64,000 nucleotides of DNA, taken from Atrina japonica (taxonomy: Eukaryota; Mollusca; Bivalvia; Pterioida; Pinnidae). The notes under the pieces are model-generated. The model searched no databases. It was not told the origin of the DNA and saw only the letters and a program-made list of their open reading frames with translations. The stretch spans positions 1 to 64,000 of the forward strand of contig BROG01000484.1 in assembly GCA_030159075.1 (NCBI GenBank). Direction: 5' to 3'. Of the stretch, positions 1 to 8,656 are shown one piece after another. Every line of letters begins with the position of its first letter. Positions within the stretch are counted from its first letter, which is position 1. A program made the position numbers and the translations under genes.

Positions 1-323
1 ATACTTTACCATTAAAATACGTAATAATTGGCGGCGAACGATCTAAAAAACGTGATACTTTATAAATTGAGGGGAACTCAAATTCTTCACCTGTTTCAAT
101 ATCTTTTATTTTTACAGCCTCGGATTCGTTCTAATCCTTGCTAATTTAGCAATGATTTCTGGATCAGGATTTTTCTTCACTTCTTTTTTTATTAATATCT
201 CTTTAGATTCACAAATTAGTCCTTTTTCTTTCAGCAACTCTATTAATTGTTTTTATTATAATACGAATATCCTCTAATTTTATTTATATAAATAATTTCT
301 CTCAATTCAGCTAATGTTAACAT
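1..323 (-). pseudogene. Broken SAP/Rho-N-like plus NUMOD1-like protein gene, 3' end off window
   Basis: Reading leftward from an ATG at 323, the frame opens with a short helical segment (MLTLAELREI) followed by RGYSYYNK, the pattern of SAP/Rho-N-like DNA-binding helices. After two one-base frame changes (near 245-252 and near 118-125) it continues into a segment containing KIKDIETGEEFEFPSIYKV, which resembles a NUMOD1-type helix-turn-helix module. Such SAP+NUMOD proteins are common in Polinton-like and large DNA virus gene sets; the family call is from memory of the pattern and is inference. The gene lies outside the inverted terminal module that starts near 955, so it may belong to a neighbouring element. 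It runs off the window and is not functional as read. Confidence 0.55.
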
Positions 324-954
324 TTTAATTTATATATATTATTTTATTTTCTTAAGGCCTTTTCATTTTTTTACCCCTAATCGCAAATTAAAAAATTGAA
401 TTAAACCTATTACCGTTCTTACCCTTTATCTACCCGTGTCAACCATATTATCCTTAAAAAATATACAGATACTATAGTTTGGTCAAAATCTATAACCACC
501 TTGTTGTGGTTGAGACTCTATAGATACCAGTGAAACAGGAAGTATAGGGAAGGTAGCCATCTTGGCTATAGAATCACGGGATAACTAGTTTTTCAGAGAC
601 TGACTAATCTCACGGCAGGAGAGATACATAGAACGTGAAAGTGTGTAACGTACTCAAGGTTTTGCAAAAGTGATCAAGTGTGTGTGTGCCGTTCTCAAAG
701 TTTGCAAAGTGATCAAGTGTGTACCGTTCTCATGTTTCAAAGTTTTCAACGTGTGCAACGTTCTAAGTTATGAAGTCCTAAAGTGACTCAAGTGACACAA
801 GTGACAAAGTGACACAAGTGACATAAGTGACAAAGTTCTGAAGTATGAAGTTGTTCACTTACGTCGTTTCAACAAGTATCAAAGTTTAGACAGTGAAAAC
901 AGTATCTGTATTATTTTATATTGTTTCTTGTACTTCTGTATATAAAATAAAAAA
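324..954. repeat. Non-coding stretch with short direct repeats
   Basis: No gene is seen. Around 659-765 a motif of the form TTTGCAAAGTGATCAAGTGTG followed by CCGTTCTCA recurs two to three times with decay. At about 783-835 a 10-bp unit (CAAGTGACAC and variants) is repeated in tandem five or six times. This is the flank outside the left Polinton terminal module and may contain the true end of the element, which I could not fix. Confidence 0.6.
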
Positions 955-1239
955 TTGAAACACTCACCCAGAGGATTTTTTCAGACGATGTTGACTCTTT
1001 GAGCTTCGGATGCCAAATGAGCTCTCAGAAGTCTAACTGAACTTATTCTCTAGTTTTTTAAATTTATTATTTTCAGAATTGACTTGTTTGAATTTCTGTC
1101 TAATAAAATTTTATCGATCAAGTAAAAGAGCTAATGAATGTTCACATTCACTTACTATAAGCTAGACTTACCACTACAGCATAACACAACACATACAAAA
1201 AACTACATACTTTCAGTTAAGGTTTCTTTTCGTGTAAGT

Positions 1240-1264
1240 TGGGTGGCCCTTAAAAGGGCCGTTG
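1240..1264 (-). terminator. Histone-type mRNA 3'-end stem-loop
   Basis: On the minus strand the sequence is CAAC, then GGCCCT, loop TTTA, AGGGCC, then ACCCA: a perfect 6-bp stem with a 4-nt loop. This fits the metazoan replication-dependent histone mRNA stem-loop, with U at the first and third loop positions, the GG...CC stem base, and the ACCCA 3' flank where cleavage normally occurs. A purine-rich ACGAAAAGAAACC follows about 9 nt later, where histone genes have the U7 snRNA-binding downstream element. It starts 26 nt after the stop codon of the proline-rich gene. The motif is seen directly; its use as a 3' processing signal is inference. The right terminal copy has lost it. Confidence 0.8.
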
Positions 1265-1286
1265 AATTTTTCTCGTTAGAGAAGGA

Positions 1287-1586
1287 CTATTCTCCGTCCA
1301 ACAGGCGCTGCAATCGACTGACTTGGAGTTCTTTCTCCTCTATCAGGCGTCTTATTTCTGCCTCTCGCAGCCTCAGAAGCCTCAAATCTGCCTCAGCCAT
1401 AGTATACTGTAGCTCAGGCAACGGGGGCGCTGGTGACACAGCTCTGGGTGGAGGAGGTCTAGGTGGTGGTACCCTAGACCTATATGGTGGTGGTGGCGGT
1501 GGAAGGGTTAAAAATGCTGACCGACGGGGAGTTGGCCTTACCACAGCTACTTTTTTCTCCAATGCTGCATCTTCAAATCTGTCCAT
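1287..1586 (-). CDS. Small proline-rich protein with C-terminal coiled coil, in the Polinton terminal module
   Basis: A 99-residue intact frame; the start at 1586 is chosen because a TATA box lies at 1624-1634 and the upstream in-frame ATG at 1649 would precede transcription. Residues 30-60 are a proline/arginine tract that includes PPPY, which fits the PPxY WW-domain ligand pattern. Residues about 63-97 are Leu/Glu/Arg-rich with heptad-like spacing, probably a coiled coil. A decayed copy at 9957-10229 keeps VRPTPRR, the PPPY tract and the EEKE helix, which argues that this is a true gene. It is transcribed outward, toward the element end, and ends in a histone-type stem-loop. I know no named family for it. 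PPxY is also used by some viral structural proteins, but a role here is only a guess. Confidence 0.72.
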   Translation of the reverse strand: MDRFEDAALEKKVAVVRPTPRRSAFLTLPPPPPPYRSRVPPPRPPPPRAVSPAPPLPELQYTMAEADLRLLRLREAEIRRLIEEKELQVSRLQRLLDGE

Positions 1587-1820
1587 GATGATGAACTGAT
1601 ACCGAGTAAAACCAAATGTCTGGTTTATATAGAGACTATGAACGCGCACGCAATCAATGACGTCAGAGGTCTATTCGGAGTATGAGTTGTTTCATGACTC
1701 CTACTACTACTACTATTACTCGGAACGTTTTTGTCTTATACCTTAGATGATTTATACATACACTACTAAAGTGACCATGTATATAATACTACATCTCTCA
1801 GTTTCATTACTAGTATTAAA
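1587..1820. promoter_or_regulatory. Divergent promoter region between the proline-rich gene and the ATPase gene
   Basis: On the minus strand TCTATATAAACC (1624-1634) lies 38 nt or more upstream of the 1586 start, preceded by a TGACGTCA CRE-like site at about 1658-1665 and a GCGTGCGCG block. The TATA box and CRE-like site have counterparts at 9890-9920. On the plus strand GTATATAATAC (about 1778-1788) is a TATA-like box 33 nt before the ATPase ATG at 1821. A CTACTACTACTACTATTACT run lies between the two. Confidence 0.6.
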
Positions 1821-2509
1821 ATGGCTTACTATCAGTCCATATCTCCCGATACGATACAATTAAGACATGAATTTACCATGGTTGTGCGGGACCTACCAAA
1901 TCAGGGAAAACTGAATTTGTAAAACAGTTGATAGAATGGAAGGATCAATGGATTCATTCCCCTCCCTACAAAATTGTATGGTGTTATCGTGAATGGCAAC
2001 CTGCTTATGGAATCTTACAACGGGAACATCATGTTCACTTCGTTCAAAATATACCTGAGGATGACGAAATCTTAGTTTCTGATCCAACTCGTCGTCACCT
2101 ACTTGTCTTTGATGATATGATGGGTAGTAAAGCTCTCGATTATATCGTAGAATGGTTTACACGTAAAGCACATCATCAGAACACAAGTGTGATCTACATC
2201 ACTCAAAACTTGTTTGATCGTGTTAAACAATATCGTACCATAAGTCTGAATGCTCATTATCTCGTTCTGTTTAAGAATCCGAGAGATAAATCTCAAGTGA
2301 CCAGCTTATCACGTCAATTAGACCTACCAGGATTAAACCATGCTTATCACGATGCTACAAATCGTCCTCATGGTTATCTCTTGATTGATCTCACATCGTC
2401 TACCCCTGATAATCTAAGATTAAGATCAGATCTGTTTCATCCTTGGTATACGGGAGGGATAGTGTTGTATACATCTAAAAATTTCAGATACCAAACTATA
2501 AATCAATAG
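1821..2509 (+). pseudogene. Polinton packaging ATPase (FtsK/HerA, A32-like), frameshifted and 3' truncated
   Basis: P-loop NTPase expected to pump element DNA into capsids. Walker A, GPTKSGKT, is at 1889-1912, and Walker B, LVFDD, at 2102-2116. A YITQNLFD/NAHYLVLFKNPRDKSQV segment follows at about 2200-2300, the usual polar strand-7 region of this family. The ATG at 1821 opens MAYYQSIS, but a one-base loss near 1880-1885 puts the start out of frame with Walker A. The last codons, from about 2488, match the 3' end of Penelope-like copies elsewhere in this window (CAGATACCAA...), so the natural C-terminus has been cut by that insertion and the stop is supplied by the insert. Non-functional as read; family assignment is firm. 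Confidence 0.88.
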
Positions 2510-3760
2510 AATGTCCAGGACACATATACAAATCCGGTAAAAATGAACAAACACGGACCTCTGGAAACCAAGAGGTGGGATCAGGTGCCATGGAGGAGTA
2601 AGCATCCCCTGTCGACCAGTCACACCCGCCGTGAGTCCACAGTCAAGTCCAACGAAACAAGTGAGGAGTGTATCCTCGTCACAATTGGTACAGACGTCTC
2701 AACAACCGCCAACGAAAAGGCAACTCAACATTTCACCCAGTGAAACAGAGTACTCGCAAACAAGACTATTATACCGACCGTAAAATTTGCGGAACGTTGA
2801 CATTTAACGCGGTTTTCGATATACCTGTGTCAATAATTTGTCAGTGAGTAGTTTACCTCTGTATATGAAATCTTCATATGTTGTGCACGCCCTGGCATAT
2901 CGGATCATTTGTGAAATATAAACTCCATATGCGGGTGACTGAGGGATATTACTACTTAAATGTGGAAAATTTACGATGGGAAAGCCGAAGTCGTCGCGTT
3001 TATCGTATAGCTTAGTTGCTAATTTCCCGTCTGTGTTTATTTTAAGTAAAATATCTAAGTATGAAGCGTGTGTGCTTGATTCTGTTGTATCTTTAATTTC
3101 TAGTTCGCTGGGATATATAGCATTGACATATGTATGAAAATTGTCATTATTAATTGACAAAACGTCGTCGATATATCTAAATGTCAAATTAAAGGACACC
3201 GCTAACTTTTTCTTCTTTTGATTCAGCAGTTTCTGAATGAATCTGCTTCGTATGAATAAAGGAACAGGTCGGCCAATAAAGGAGCACAATTGGTTCCCAT
3301 AGGAATGCCGATAGTTTGTTGAAAGACCACGTCTCCGAACATTACAAATATATTGTCTATTAGAAATTCCAGCATGTTTTTTATATCAACTTCAGTATAT
3401 TTATGTGTAGAATCAGAGTGGTGTTTGACGAAATAAGTATCCTGATAGCCAATCACTAGATATTAAAATTTTCGGGTACCACCTTTAGTGAAAAAGCAGT
3501 TGTCTATGATGCTGAAAGGTCTTTCTTTTAATTTTTTATGTGGAATAGTAGTGTAAAGAGTAGAGAAGTCATAAGTTTTGATACTGTGAATTCGAGAAAA
3601 ATTGTGTGCCTTCAAATTTTCTAAAAGCTGTTTAGAATTTTTAAGTATCCACATCTGATTTACACCGCTTCTGGAATAAGCAACTGTACAGTATTGTTGA
3701 AGTTTCTCCTTAATGGCTGTCAATATCTTGGTAAGGAGTAAAGATAAAGGTTTGGTAGAA
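2488..3760 (-). mobile_element. Penelope-like element copy 1, inserted in the Polinton ATPase
   Basis: Minus-strand insertion with a broken reverse transcriptase at 2804-3723 and a 3' module at about 2488-2800. The 3' module is repeated at 14225-14300 (partial), 15140-15480 (inverted), 22855-22915, 51645-51985 and 61880-61960. Its core contains ACGGACCTCTGG with a complementary AGAGGT arm, then GGGATCAGGTGCCATGGAGG. The 5' edge near 3760 is approximate. Confidence 0.75.
2804..3723 (-). pseudogene. Penelope-like reverse transcriptase fragment
   Basis: Three overlapping frames (3463-3723, 3223-3456, 2804-3289) together carry RT palm motifs in order: YDFSTLYTTIPH (motif A region), GIPMGTNCAP followed by LADLFLYSYE (motif B), and RYIDDVLS (motif C, catalytic DD). 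A conserved thumb segment (QSPAYGVYISQMIRYA, RGKLLTDKLL) ends the protein. These strings are typical of Penelope-like elements rather than LINE or LTR enzymes. Frame changes near 3460 and 3225-3290 break it, and the N-terminal RT half and any GIY-YIG endonuclease are not seen. Confidence 0.88.
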
Positions 3761-3838
3761 CATTTGCTGATATACTAACATGGGAAAAAGACGGTCAAAT
3801 ACAATACAAAAATCTCAAAAGAGTTCTCATCTTCCAGA

Positions 3839-4943
3839 ATGGATCAAAACTCAAAATCTTCGCAAAATGCCAAATTAGCAACCATCTATTATGATCCTTC
3901 TAATCGGGGTGGGTATGCAGGTATACAACCTCTCTACCGAGAGGTGAAACGTCGAAAGTACCCCATTTCTCTAAATGAGGTTAAACAATGGTTGAAAGAA
4001 CAAGACACGTATACGCTTCATAAATCTATCAAGAGAAAGTTTCCTCGTAACCAAACGAGAGTGACCGATATGGATAAACAATGGCAATTGGATTTAGCTG
4101 ATGTATCCAACATCAAGACACACAATGATGGGTATACGTTTCTCTTATGCGTCATTGATGTTCTATCTAAATATAATTGGGTCATCCCTTTGAAAAATAA
4201 ATCTGCCAAAGAAATGGTACGAGGATTTCAAGCAGTATTAAAACAAGCTAAAGGACGACGTCCCATCCGTATACAATCCGATAAAGGAAAAGCGTTCTTG
4301 AATCGTGAGTTTCGTCAAACGTTTCATGATATTCATTTCTTTACGACAGACAATACAGAAACAAAAGCTAGTATTGTAGAACGATTTCAAAGGACACTGA
4401 AAGCTTGCATGTGGAGATATTTTACTCATACTCGTTCAATTCGTTATGTTGACGTTCTACATCAGATTGTTCAAGCTTATAATCAATTGTAGTATCGGTA
4501 GAAGTCCCATAGAAGTCAATCCTTCCAATGTGTTAGAAGTCTGGGAGACCTTATATGGTACCCCTTCTAAAAACCGTCCATTGCCAAAGTTTCATACAGT
4601 TGATCGCGTACGTATCAGTAAAGTAAAACGTACATTTGATAAGGGATACTTACCTAACTGGACCACGGAACTGTTCACGGTCGAGAAACGAGTACCTGAT
4701 CGTTATCCTTATATGTATTACATCCAGGATGATCATTAAGAACGATTGGAAGGTACGTTTTACGAATCTAAATTACAACCCGTTGTGAAAACAGAAGATG
4801 TCTATGAAGTCGATGAGATTCTCGATCATAGAAAAAGGCGCGTAGGTAAAAATCGAGTTATAGAAGAAGTGAAGGTACATTGGAAAGGATATCCTTCTAG
4901 TTTTGATTCATGGATCCCCAAATCCAGCTTGATCGACCAGTAG
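3839..4943 (+). pseudogene. Polinton integrase with C-terminal chromodomain, broken
   Basis: Retroviral-type (rve) DDE integrase that would insert the element into host DNA. The catalytic triad is visible: D85 in QLDLAD, D148 in QSDKGKAF and E181 in SIVERFQRTLK, a spacing of 33 between the last two. The C-terminal part from about 4800 (YEVDEILDHR, VHWKGYPSSFDSWIP) is a chromodomain with its aromatic-cage-like W and Y residues; such domains guide integration to modified histones. Two lesions are seen: a frame change near 4490-4500 and an in-frame TAA at 4737-4739. A zinc-binding N-terminus is not clear, so the true start may lie upstream. The stop codon at 4941-4943 runs directly into a hairpin. 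Confidence 0.9.
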
Positions 4944-4959
4944 ACTCGGTAAGCCGAGT
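4944..4959 (+). terminator. Hairpin directly after the integrase stop codon
   Basis: ACTCGG, loop TAAG, CCGAGT: a 6-bp perfect stem with a 4-nt loop, beginning at the first base after the TAG stop. It shares the 6/4 geometry of a histone stem-loop but not its sequence and lacks the ACCCA flank. It may be an RNA 3'-end or stability element; function is unknown. Confidence 0.45.
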
Positions 4960-4976
4960 GTCTATCAGAGGCAACA

Positions 4977-5236
4977 ATGAGCCCACCTAGCAACTACCCG
5001 ATAGAGTGAGTCATACGCCTAGTACTACTTGGAAATGGTGCGGAGAAAACATATCTCGGAATGAAATTGTATTCTTTGTTCAAGTAATTCTTGCCTTAAC
5101 TATCATCATAGCTTGCGTCGTTCATTTGGCTTTGAAAGATGACAATAGTCAGTTCTGGATGGTTATGTTAAGTGGTTGTATGGGGTACATCATGCCTACT
5201 CCTAGTATGAAACTACCCTCCAAAGCAAATCATTAA
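4977..5236 (+). CDS. Polinton small transmembrane protein
   Basis: The clear frame runs to a stop at 5234-5236. A hydrophobic stretch (IVFFVQVILALTIIIACVVHLAL) spans one membrane, followed by a second hydrophobic segment, WMVMLSGCMGYIMPTPSM. This two-helix pattern with a terminal GYxxPxPxxK-type motif recurs in Polinton small membrane proteins. The nearest ATG (4977) is in another frame and reaches a stop at 5007, so either one base has been lost near the start or translation begins elsewhere. The role is unknown, possibly in virion or membrane association. It sits between integrase and minor capsid genes, as is common in these elements. Confidence 0.6.
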
Positions 5237-5245
5237 ATCTATAAA

Positions 5246-5271
5246 GGATTCAAGTTTCCACGTTTGAATCC
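5246..5271 (+). terminator. Hairpin after the transmembrane gene
   Basis: GGATTCAA (5246-5253) pairs perfectly with TTGAATCC (5264-5271) around a 10-nt loop, starting 9 nt after the stop codon. No polyA signal or U-run follows directly. It is one of several hairpins found at gene ends in this element. Confidence 0.4.
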
Positions 5272-5303
5272 ATTCCTAAGGACTGTATTGATATTGACAC
5301 ATT

Positions 5304-5657
5304 ATGACACTCAACGTTCATAAAGGGGTACCTCGTCAGAAAGGATATGGGCTTCTCTTTCCTAAACTGACTCAATCGTTAACGAGAACAACTCATGATC
5401 TGATCTCTCCTTAGAGAGGTGGGATCATCAATCCATTAAGACTTGCAGGTAGTATAGTCAATGCACTCGTAGGAGTATTTGGCCCCAGAGCATCTGATAT
5501 GCAATATGGCAAAGGTATTTGGTCAGACTTTCTCAAACCTAACATGACGAAAGCCATTCCTCATATAGCCAAATTTGCTTTGAATACGGGGATGGATGTG
5601 ATACAGAATAAACGTTCATTGAAAAATGCTCCTGTTCAACGAGGAAAGAAGCAGTGA
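5304..5657 (+). pseudogene. Candidate Polinton minor virion protein, one in-frame stop
   Basis: The frame from ATG 5304 to TGA 5655-5657 holds 117 codons with one in-frame TAG at 5412-5414. The first part is basic and glycine-rich (GVPRQKGYGLLFPKLTQSL). The second has an amphipathic central stretch with MTKAIPHIAKFALNTGMDV and a basic tail (VQRGKKQ). Polintons often encode a small protein of this shape upstream of the capsid gene, compared by others with adenovirus minor core/capsid proteins; here that is an inference from position and composition only. The stop makes this copy defective. Confidence 0.5.
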
Positions 5658-5665
5658 GCAACTTA

Positions 5666-5858
5666 ATGACTGGTCCTAAGAAAACATTAGCTCGTGCACC
5701 CTCTCATGTCGCTTCTCGTTTAGCAGGCAAAAAAACGAACAGGAACAACGAGTCATACGAACAGTAGTATAAAAAAGAAACGAATGAGCCGTCCCTTTCA
5801 GTCTACTTCTACAAGTAAATCTAAACAGGTCGGAAGAGAGCAAGATATCTTTGACTAA
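5666..5858 (+). pseudogene. Small basic protein gene, frameshifted
   Basis: ATG 5666 opens MTGPKKTLARAPSHVASRLA. The original frame then hits a TAG at about 5764. After a one-base shift near the run of seven A's at about 5730-5737, a second frame continues Lys/Arg/Ser-rich to a TAA at 5856-5858. Overall this is a short, highly basic protein of about 63 residues, wedged between the minor virion candidate and the capsid gene. I do not recognise a family. A DNA-condensing or core role would suit its charge, but this is only a guess. Confidence 0.45.
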
Positions 5859-5862
5859 CAAA

Positions 5863-7156
5863 ATGATGATGATGCAAAAAGATTCGTGTGAATGTAGTAA
5901 TGAAGCTTTAGAGTTGTTTAATGTCCCTCCTACCAACGTAACCTTAGAAGAAGGAAGATGGGTGGAATATTACCCCGTCTCTAGTGTCAATACACAATCT
6001 GCTCCTATTGAGTTTGAAATCAAAGGACAAGACGATGAGTATCTGGACCTATGTGTACGTAGAAGCTAAAATCGTCAAACAAGATGGAACTGATCTAGCA
6101 GATGATAGTCAAATCACCCCCGTCAACAATTTGCTGCATAGTTTGTTTTCCGAGATCGATTGTAATCTAATTGGAAAAGTGATCACTCCTGGAACCGATA
6201 CCTATCCCTATCGAACTTATCTCGAAAAGTTGCTGTCCTTTTCTGACATAACGTTGAAATATCAAATTAGCGCTACAAGTTGATGGTTCAAAGATCAACC
6301 TGGACAATTTGACAAGTTGAATCATCATACCGGTGATGTCGTCGAGAAAAACTCAGGATTGGCTGATCGTCATGAACGTACCCGTGAAAGTAAAACCTTT
6401 AATATGATGGATCGTCTCCATTTGGATCTGTTTGAACAGAAACGATTTCTACCTAATGGTATAGATGTACGCCTAAGGTTTAATAGATTTTGTGAACCCT
6501 TTTACATGATGTGTTGAGGAGGTGAATTAGGTTATTTGAAGATATTACAAATATATCTAGTTGTACGTAAAGTAAAACCCATTGCAACCTAATTGAATCA
6601 GATGAACGAACAGATGAATACCAGTACTGCTAAATTTCCCTTGAGACGTGTAGAAGTGAAAACGTTTACCATTCCTGCTGGTACACGTTCAAAGATTACG
6701 GATCATTTGTATCAAGGTCAAATGCCAAAACGTATAATAGTAGGTATGGTGAGCAATGCCGCTTTCAATGGTGATGCGACAAAGAATCCTTTTTATTTCC
6801 AACATTTTAATGTCAATAAAGTGGATGTAAGTATCAATGGAGAAAGCCTTTGCACTCGTCCTTTAGAACCTGACTTTGAAAACAACTTGTACTTTCGATC
6901 ATACTTGAGCTTATATCAAGGATTAGGAGAAGACTGGGCCCCTTCCGTGACCATTGACAACTATAGAAGAGGGTATACCTTGTGGTGTTTTGATATGACA
7001 GCTGATCAAGACAAAGATCAGAGCAAGTTACACTGGATAAAAACAGGAAATTTACGCATCGAACTTCAATTTGCTCAAGCTTTAGCAGAGAGTGTGAACT
7101 GCATTGTCTATGGAGAATTTGATAACGTATTAGAAATCAAGAGAAGTGGCTATTGA
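5863..7156 (+). pseudogene. Polinton double-jelly-roll major capsid protein, broken
   Basis: About 430 codons. The start is put at the first of three consecutive ATGs (5863). The N-terminal jelly roll carries VNNLLHSLFSEIDCNL and TYPYRTYLEKLLS (about 6120-6235), the hallmark strand-loop region of Polinton capsids annotated in many invertebrate genomes as F54H12.2-like. The C-terminal roll from about 6640 has [31 protein letters not shown] and [10 protein letters not shown]. The lesions are a frame change between about 6040 and 6070 and in-frame stops at 6281-6283 (TGA), 6515-6517 (TGA) and 6590-6592 (TAA). The C-terminal 188 codons are still open. The protein would form the virion shell; this copy cannot. 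Confidence 0.88.
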
Positions 7157-7160
7157 AACC

Positions 7161-7686
7161 ATGCAAATTATTCAAGGTTTGAATGCTCATCAACTCAATA
7201 GTATTTTATCACGAGACCCTTATGTAGGACCCTCGTTCGGCGGAGTATACCCAAGAAACGTTTTACCGGACTATCTACCTTATAGCAAACATTCATTTAT
7301 CGTCAATACAGATCTCACCAGGAGAGCATTGGGTTGCCATTCATTTCATAGGTCATCAGACTGCTGAATATTTTTACTCTTACGGCCTAACTCCATGGAT
7401 CTATCCTGATATCTATAAATTTATGAAACGCCATGCAGATCGAGTGATTTATAATCAACAGATGTATCAACACCCTCGCACCAAAGTTTGTGGACATTAC
7501 TGTGTGTATTATTTACGTCAAAGACATCGAGGTGTCCCTAGTCATGTTTTATTTCAATCGTTAAGTCATCAACCTAGACCAAGAAGAAGAAACATTGATC
7601 CTTTACTAAACGATCGTTTTGTTTGGAGATGGTTAAGAGAGCAATATCGAATACCTGTACCTGAATCAACCAGGTATCAGTCTTGA
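7161..7686 (+). pseudogene. Adenain-like cysteine protease, frameshifted
   Basis: Maturation protease of the Polinton/adenovirus family. ATG 7161 lies 4 nt after the capsid stop. A frame change near 7318-7325 joins the N-terminal part to the catalytic part. There GEHWVAIHF holds the catalytic His (7327-7329), and QHPRTKVCGHYC holds the oxyanion Gln (7468-7470) and the nucleophile Cys (7489-7491), seven residues apart as in adenain. The third catalytic position, an acid in F[DE]xxG, reads Tyr (FYSYG, codon TAC at 7375-7377), one base from Asp. The frameshift and the lost acid both say it is dead. Confidence 0.85.
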
Positions 7687-7702
7687 CAGTCACGGCAAGA
7701 CT
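7679..7702 (+). terminator. Hairpin spanning the protease stop codon
   Basis: AGTCTTG (7679-7685) pairs with CAAGACT (7696-7702) around a 10-nt loop; the TGA stop at 7684-7686 lies in the 5' arm. A tentative gene-end structure. Confidence 0.35.
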
Positions 7703-7876
7703 TAGTATGGGTTTAATTACGTCAAGGAATCCGAACCGACCGATCTAGGACAAAAGCTGACGTTCTTTTGCTCCGCGCTGTATGGGCAAGATCAACCGTA
7801 GTAGTGAGACGTAATAAACTCTTTGTTGTTTTTTATTTTATTATTATTTTGTTTTTTGTATCACTGTACGTAGTCT

Positions 7877-7973
7877 TAGAGGGACGGCCCTAATCCTCCA
7901 AGAACTACTTCTAGTTTGAGCGGGGTAATAAAATGTTGAGTTGATAGAATTGTTGTCGTTATTTATGAGTTTA
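7877..7973 (+). repeat. Gene-end module, copy 1
   Basis: AGAGGGACGGCCCTAATCCTC, then GCGGGGTAATAAAATGTTG, then TTGTCGTTATTTATGAGTTTAAA. The same blocks occur in the same order at 9169-9294, directly after the 157-residue gene. The leading GAGG/CCTC can form a stem and a TAATAAA-like polyA signal follows. It probably marks transcript ends of two Polinton genes, here perhaps the protease. Confidence 0.55.
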
Positions 7974-8029
7974 AAAACAATATAAAGTAGAAAGAAAGGT
8001 TGGGGTGTGTATGAGAGAGAAAACAGAAA

Positions 8030-8093
8030 AAAGAAATAAGAGAAAGGTGAACATGTGGAGAGAGAGAAAAGAAATGAGAGAAAGGTGAACATG

Positions 8094-8140
<47 letters not shown>

Positions 8141-8215
8141 GAGAGAAAGGTGAACATGTGAAGAGAGAAAAAAGAAATGAGAGAGAGAAAAAAAACATGG
8201 GGAATGGGAGAGAGT
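8030..8215 (+). repeat. Purine tract: (GA)n with a repeated GAGAAAGGTGAACATGTGG unit
   Basis: A block AGAAAGGTGAACATGTG occurs three times (about 8040, 8079 and 8142), joined by GA/GAAA runs, including an uninterrupted (GA)n at about 8095-8137. Open reading frames on the minus strand through it are only Ser/Leu/Phe products of the (CT)n complement and are not genes. Confidence 0.85.
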
Positions 8216-8298
8216 ACAGAGATACGATTCAGCGATCATGTGACTTGTTGGGTATGCCATAGGCTGACATCACGTCAGAGTGCACACAGAGAGAAATC

Positions 8299-8575
8299 AT
8301 GATTGCGACTGTATGGATGATCTGCTGTTCTCTGTTACACAGAAGAATGAAACATCAGATACGATGTAATCCTGATTGGAATACTTATGTACGTGTTGTG
8401 AAAACACCCGTTCATTTTATAAGGATTATGTATGATATGTCTGATGATGAGATTTTTACGTGTATTAGAAACCTTTACAGAAGATGTAAGTGCATTACGT
8501 CAAAATCCTATCTATTGGGAGATCTACGGTATAGTCCGTGACGTTATCGAGAGACATTCGTTTACAAAGTACTAA
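8299..8575 (+). pseudogene. Unknown Polinton gene, frameshifted
   Basis: From ATG 8299 or 8313 a frame runs to about 8455 (CNPDWNTYVRVVKTPVHF, IMYDMSDDE). A one-base shift at about 8450-8456 then gives a convincing C-terminus (VLETFTEDVSALRQNPIYW, IVRDVIERHSFTKY) to TAA 8573-8575. The first 20 codons may also be in a shifted frame, because MDDLLFSVTQKNETSDTM reads from 8313. Total about 90 residues, acidic and helical-looking. I do not recognise the family. It lies on the plus strand with the other Polinton genes, and a CRE-like CATCACGTCAGAG lies just upstream at about 8268. Confidence 0.5.
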
Positions 8576-8656
8576 AATACATACTATAGATGGGATAAGA
8601 ATGTCACGTGATTCACTTCACTATTAAAACTGCAGTTCAGACTTGAAACGGACCAG

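Larger units (their letters stand above)
955..1680 (-). repeat. Left inverted terminal module of the Polinton
   Basis: The reverse complement of this stretch matches 9880-10560 in order. The shared landmarks are CRE-like/CACGCGC sequence, a TATA box, the start of a proline-rich protein, a GTATG...CTGTAG block after the gene, TTCAGTTA, an ATCCGAAGCTC block and a GGGTGAGTG end. Similarity is patchy, around two thirds by eye. Polintons usually have terminal inverted repeats of several hundred bases, so this is read as the left one, with a gene inside it. Confidence 0.7.

Noticed and set aside
659..835. CRISPR-like direct repeats
   Set aside because: The units are short, irregular and without unique spacers; animal DNA. 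No CRISPR array exists in the window.
1138..1599. Plus-strand 153-codon frame with Gly-rich part
   Set aside because: It is the antisense of the proline-rich gene. Duplication in the right module, promoter and stem-loop all support the minus strand.
2600..2700. Hammerhead ribozyme in the Penelope module
   Set aside because: GTGAGTCC, GAAAC and a short stem followed by GTC are present on the plus strand, but the CTGATGA core is not intact in any copy and this strand is opposite to the reverse transcriptase. Not enough to call.
2543..2743. Sixty-six-codon frame MNKHGPLETKRW
   Set aside because: It lies in the Penelope 3' module, is not conserved as a frame between copies, and differs by frame-breaking changes.
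7844..8260. Minus-strand Ser/Leu/Phe-rich frames (up to 138 codons)
   Set aside because: They are the complement of the (GA)n tract read in several frames, not a protein.
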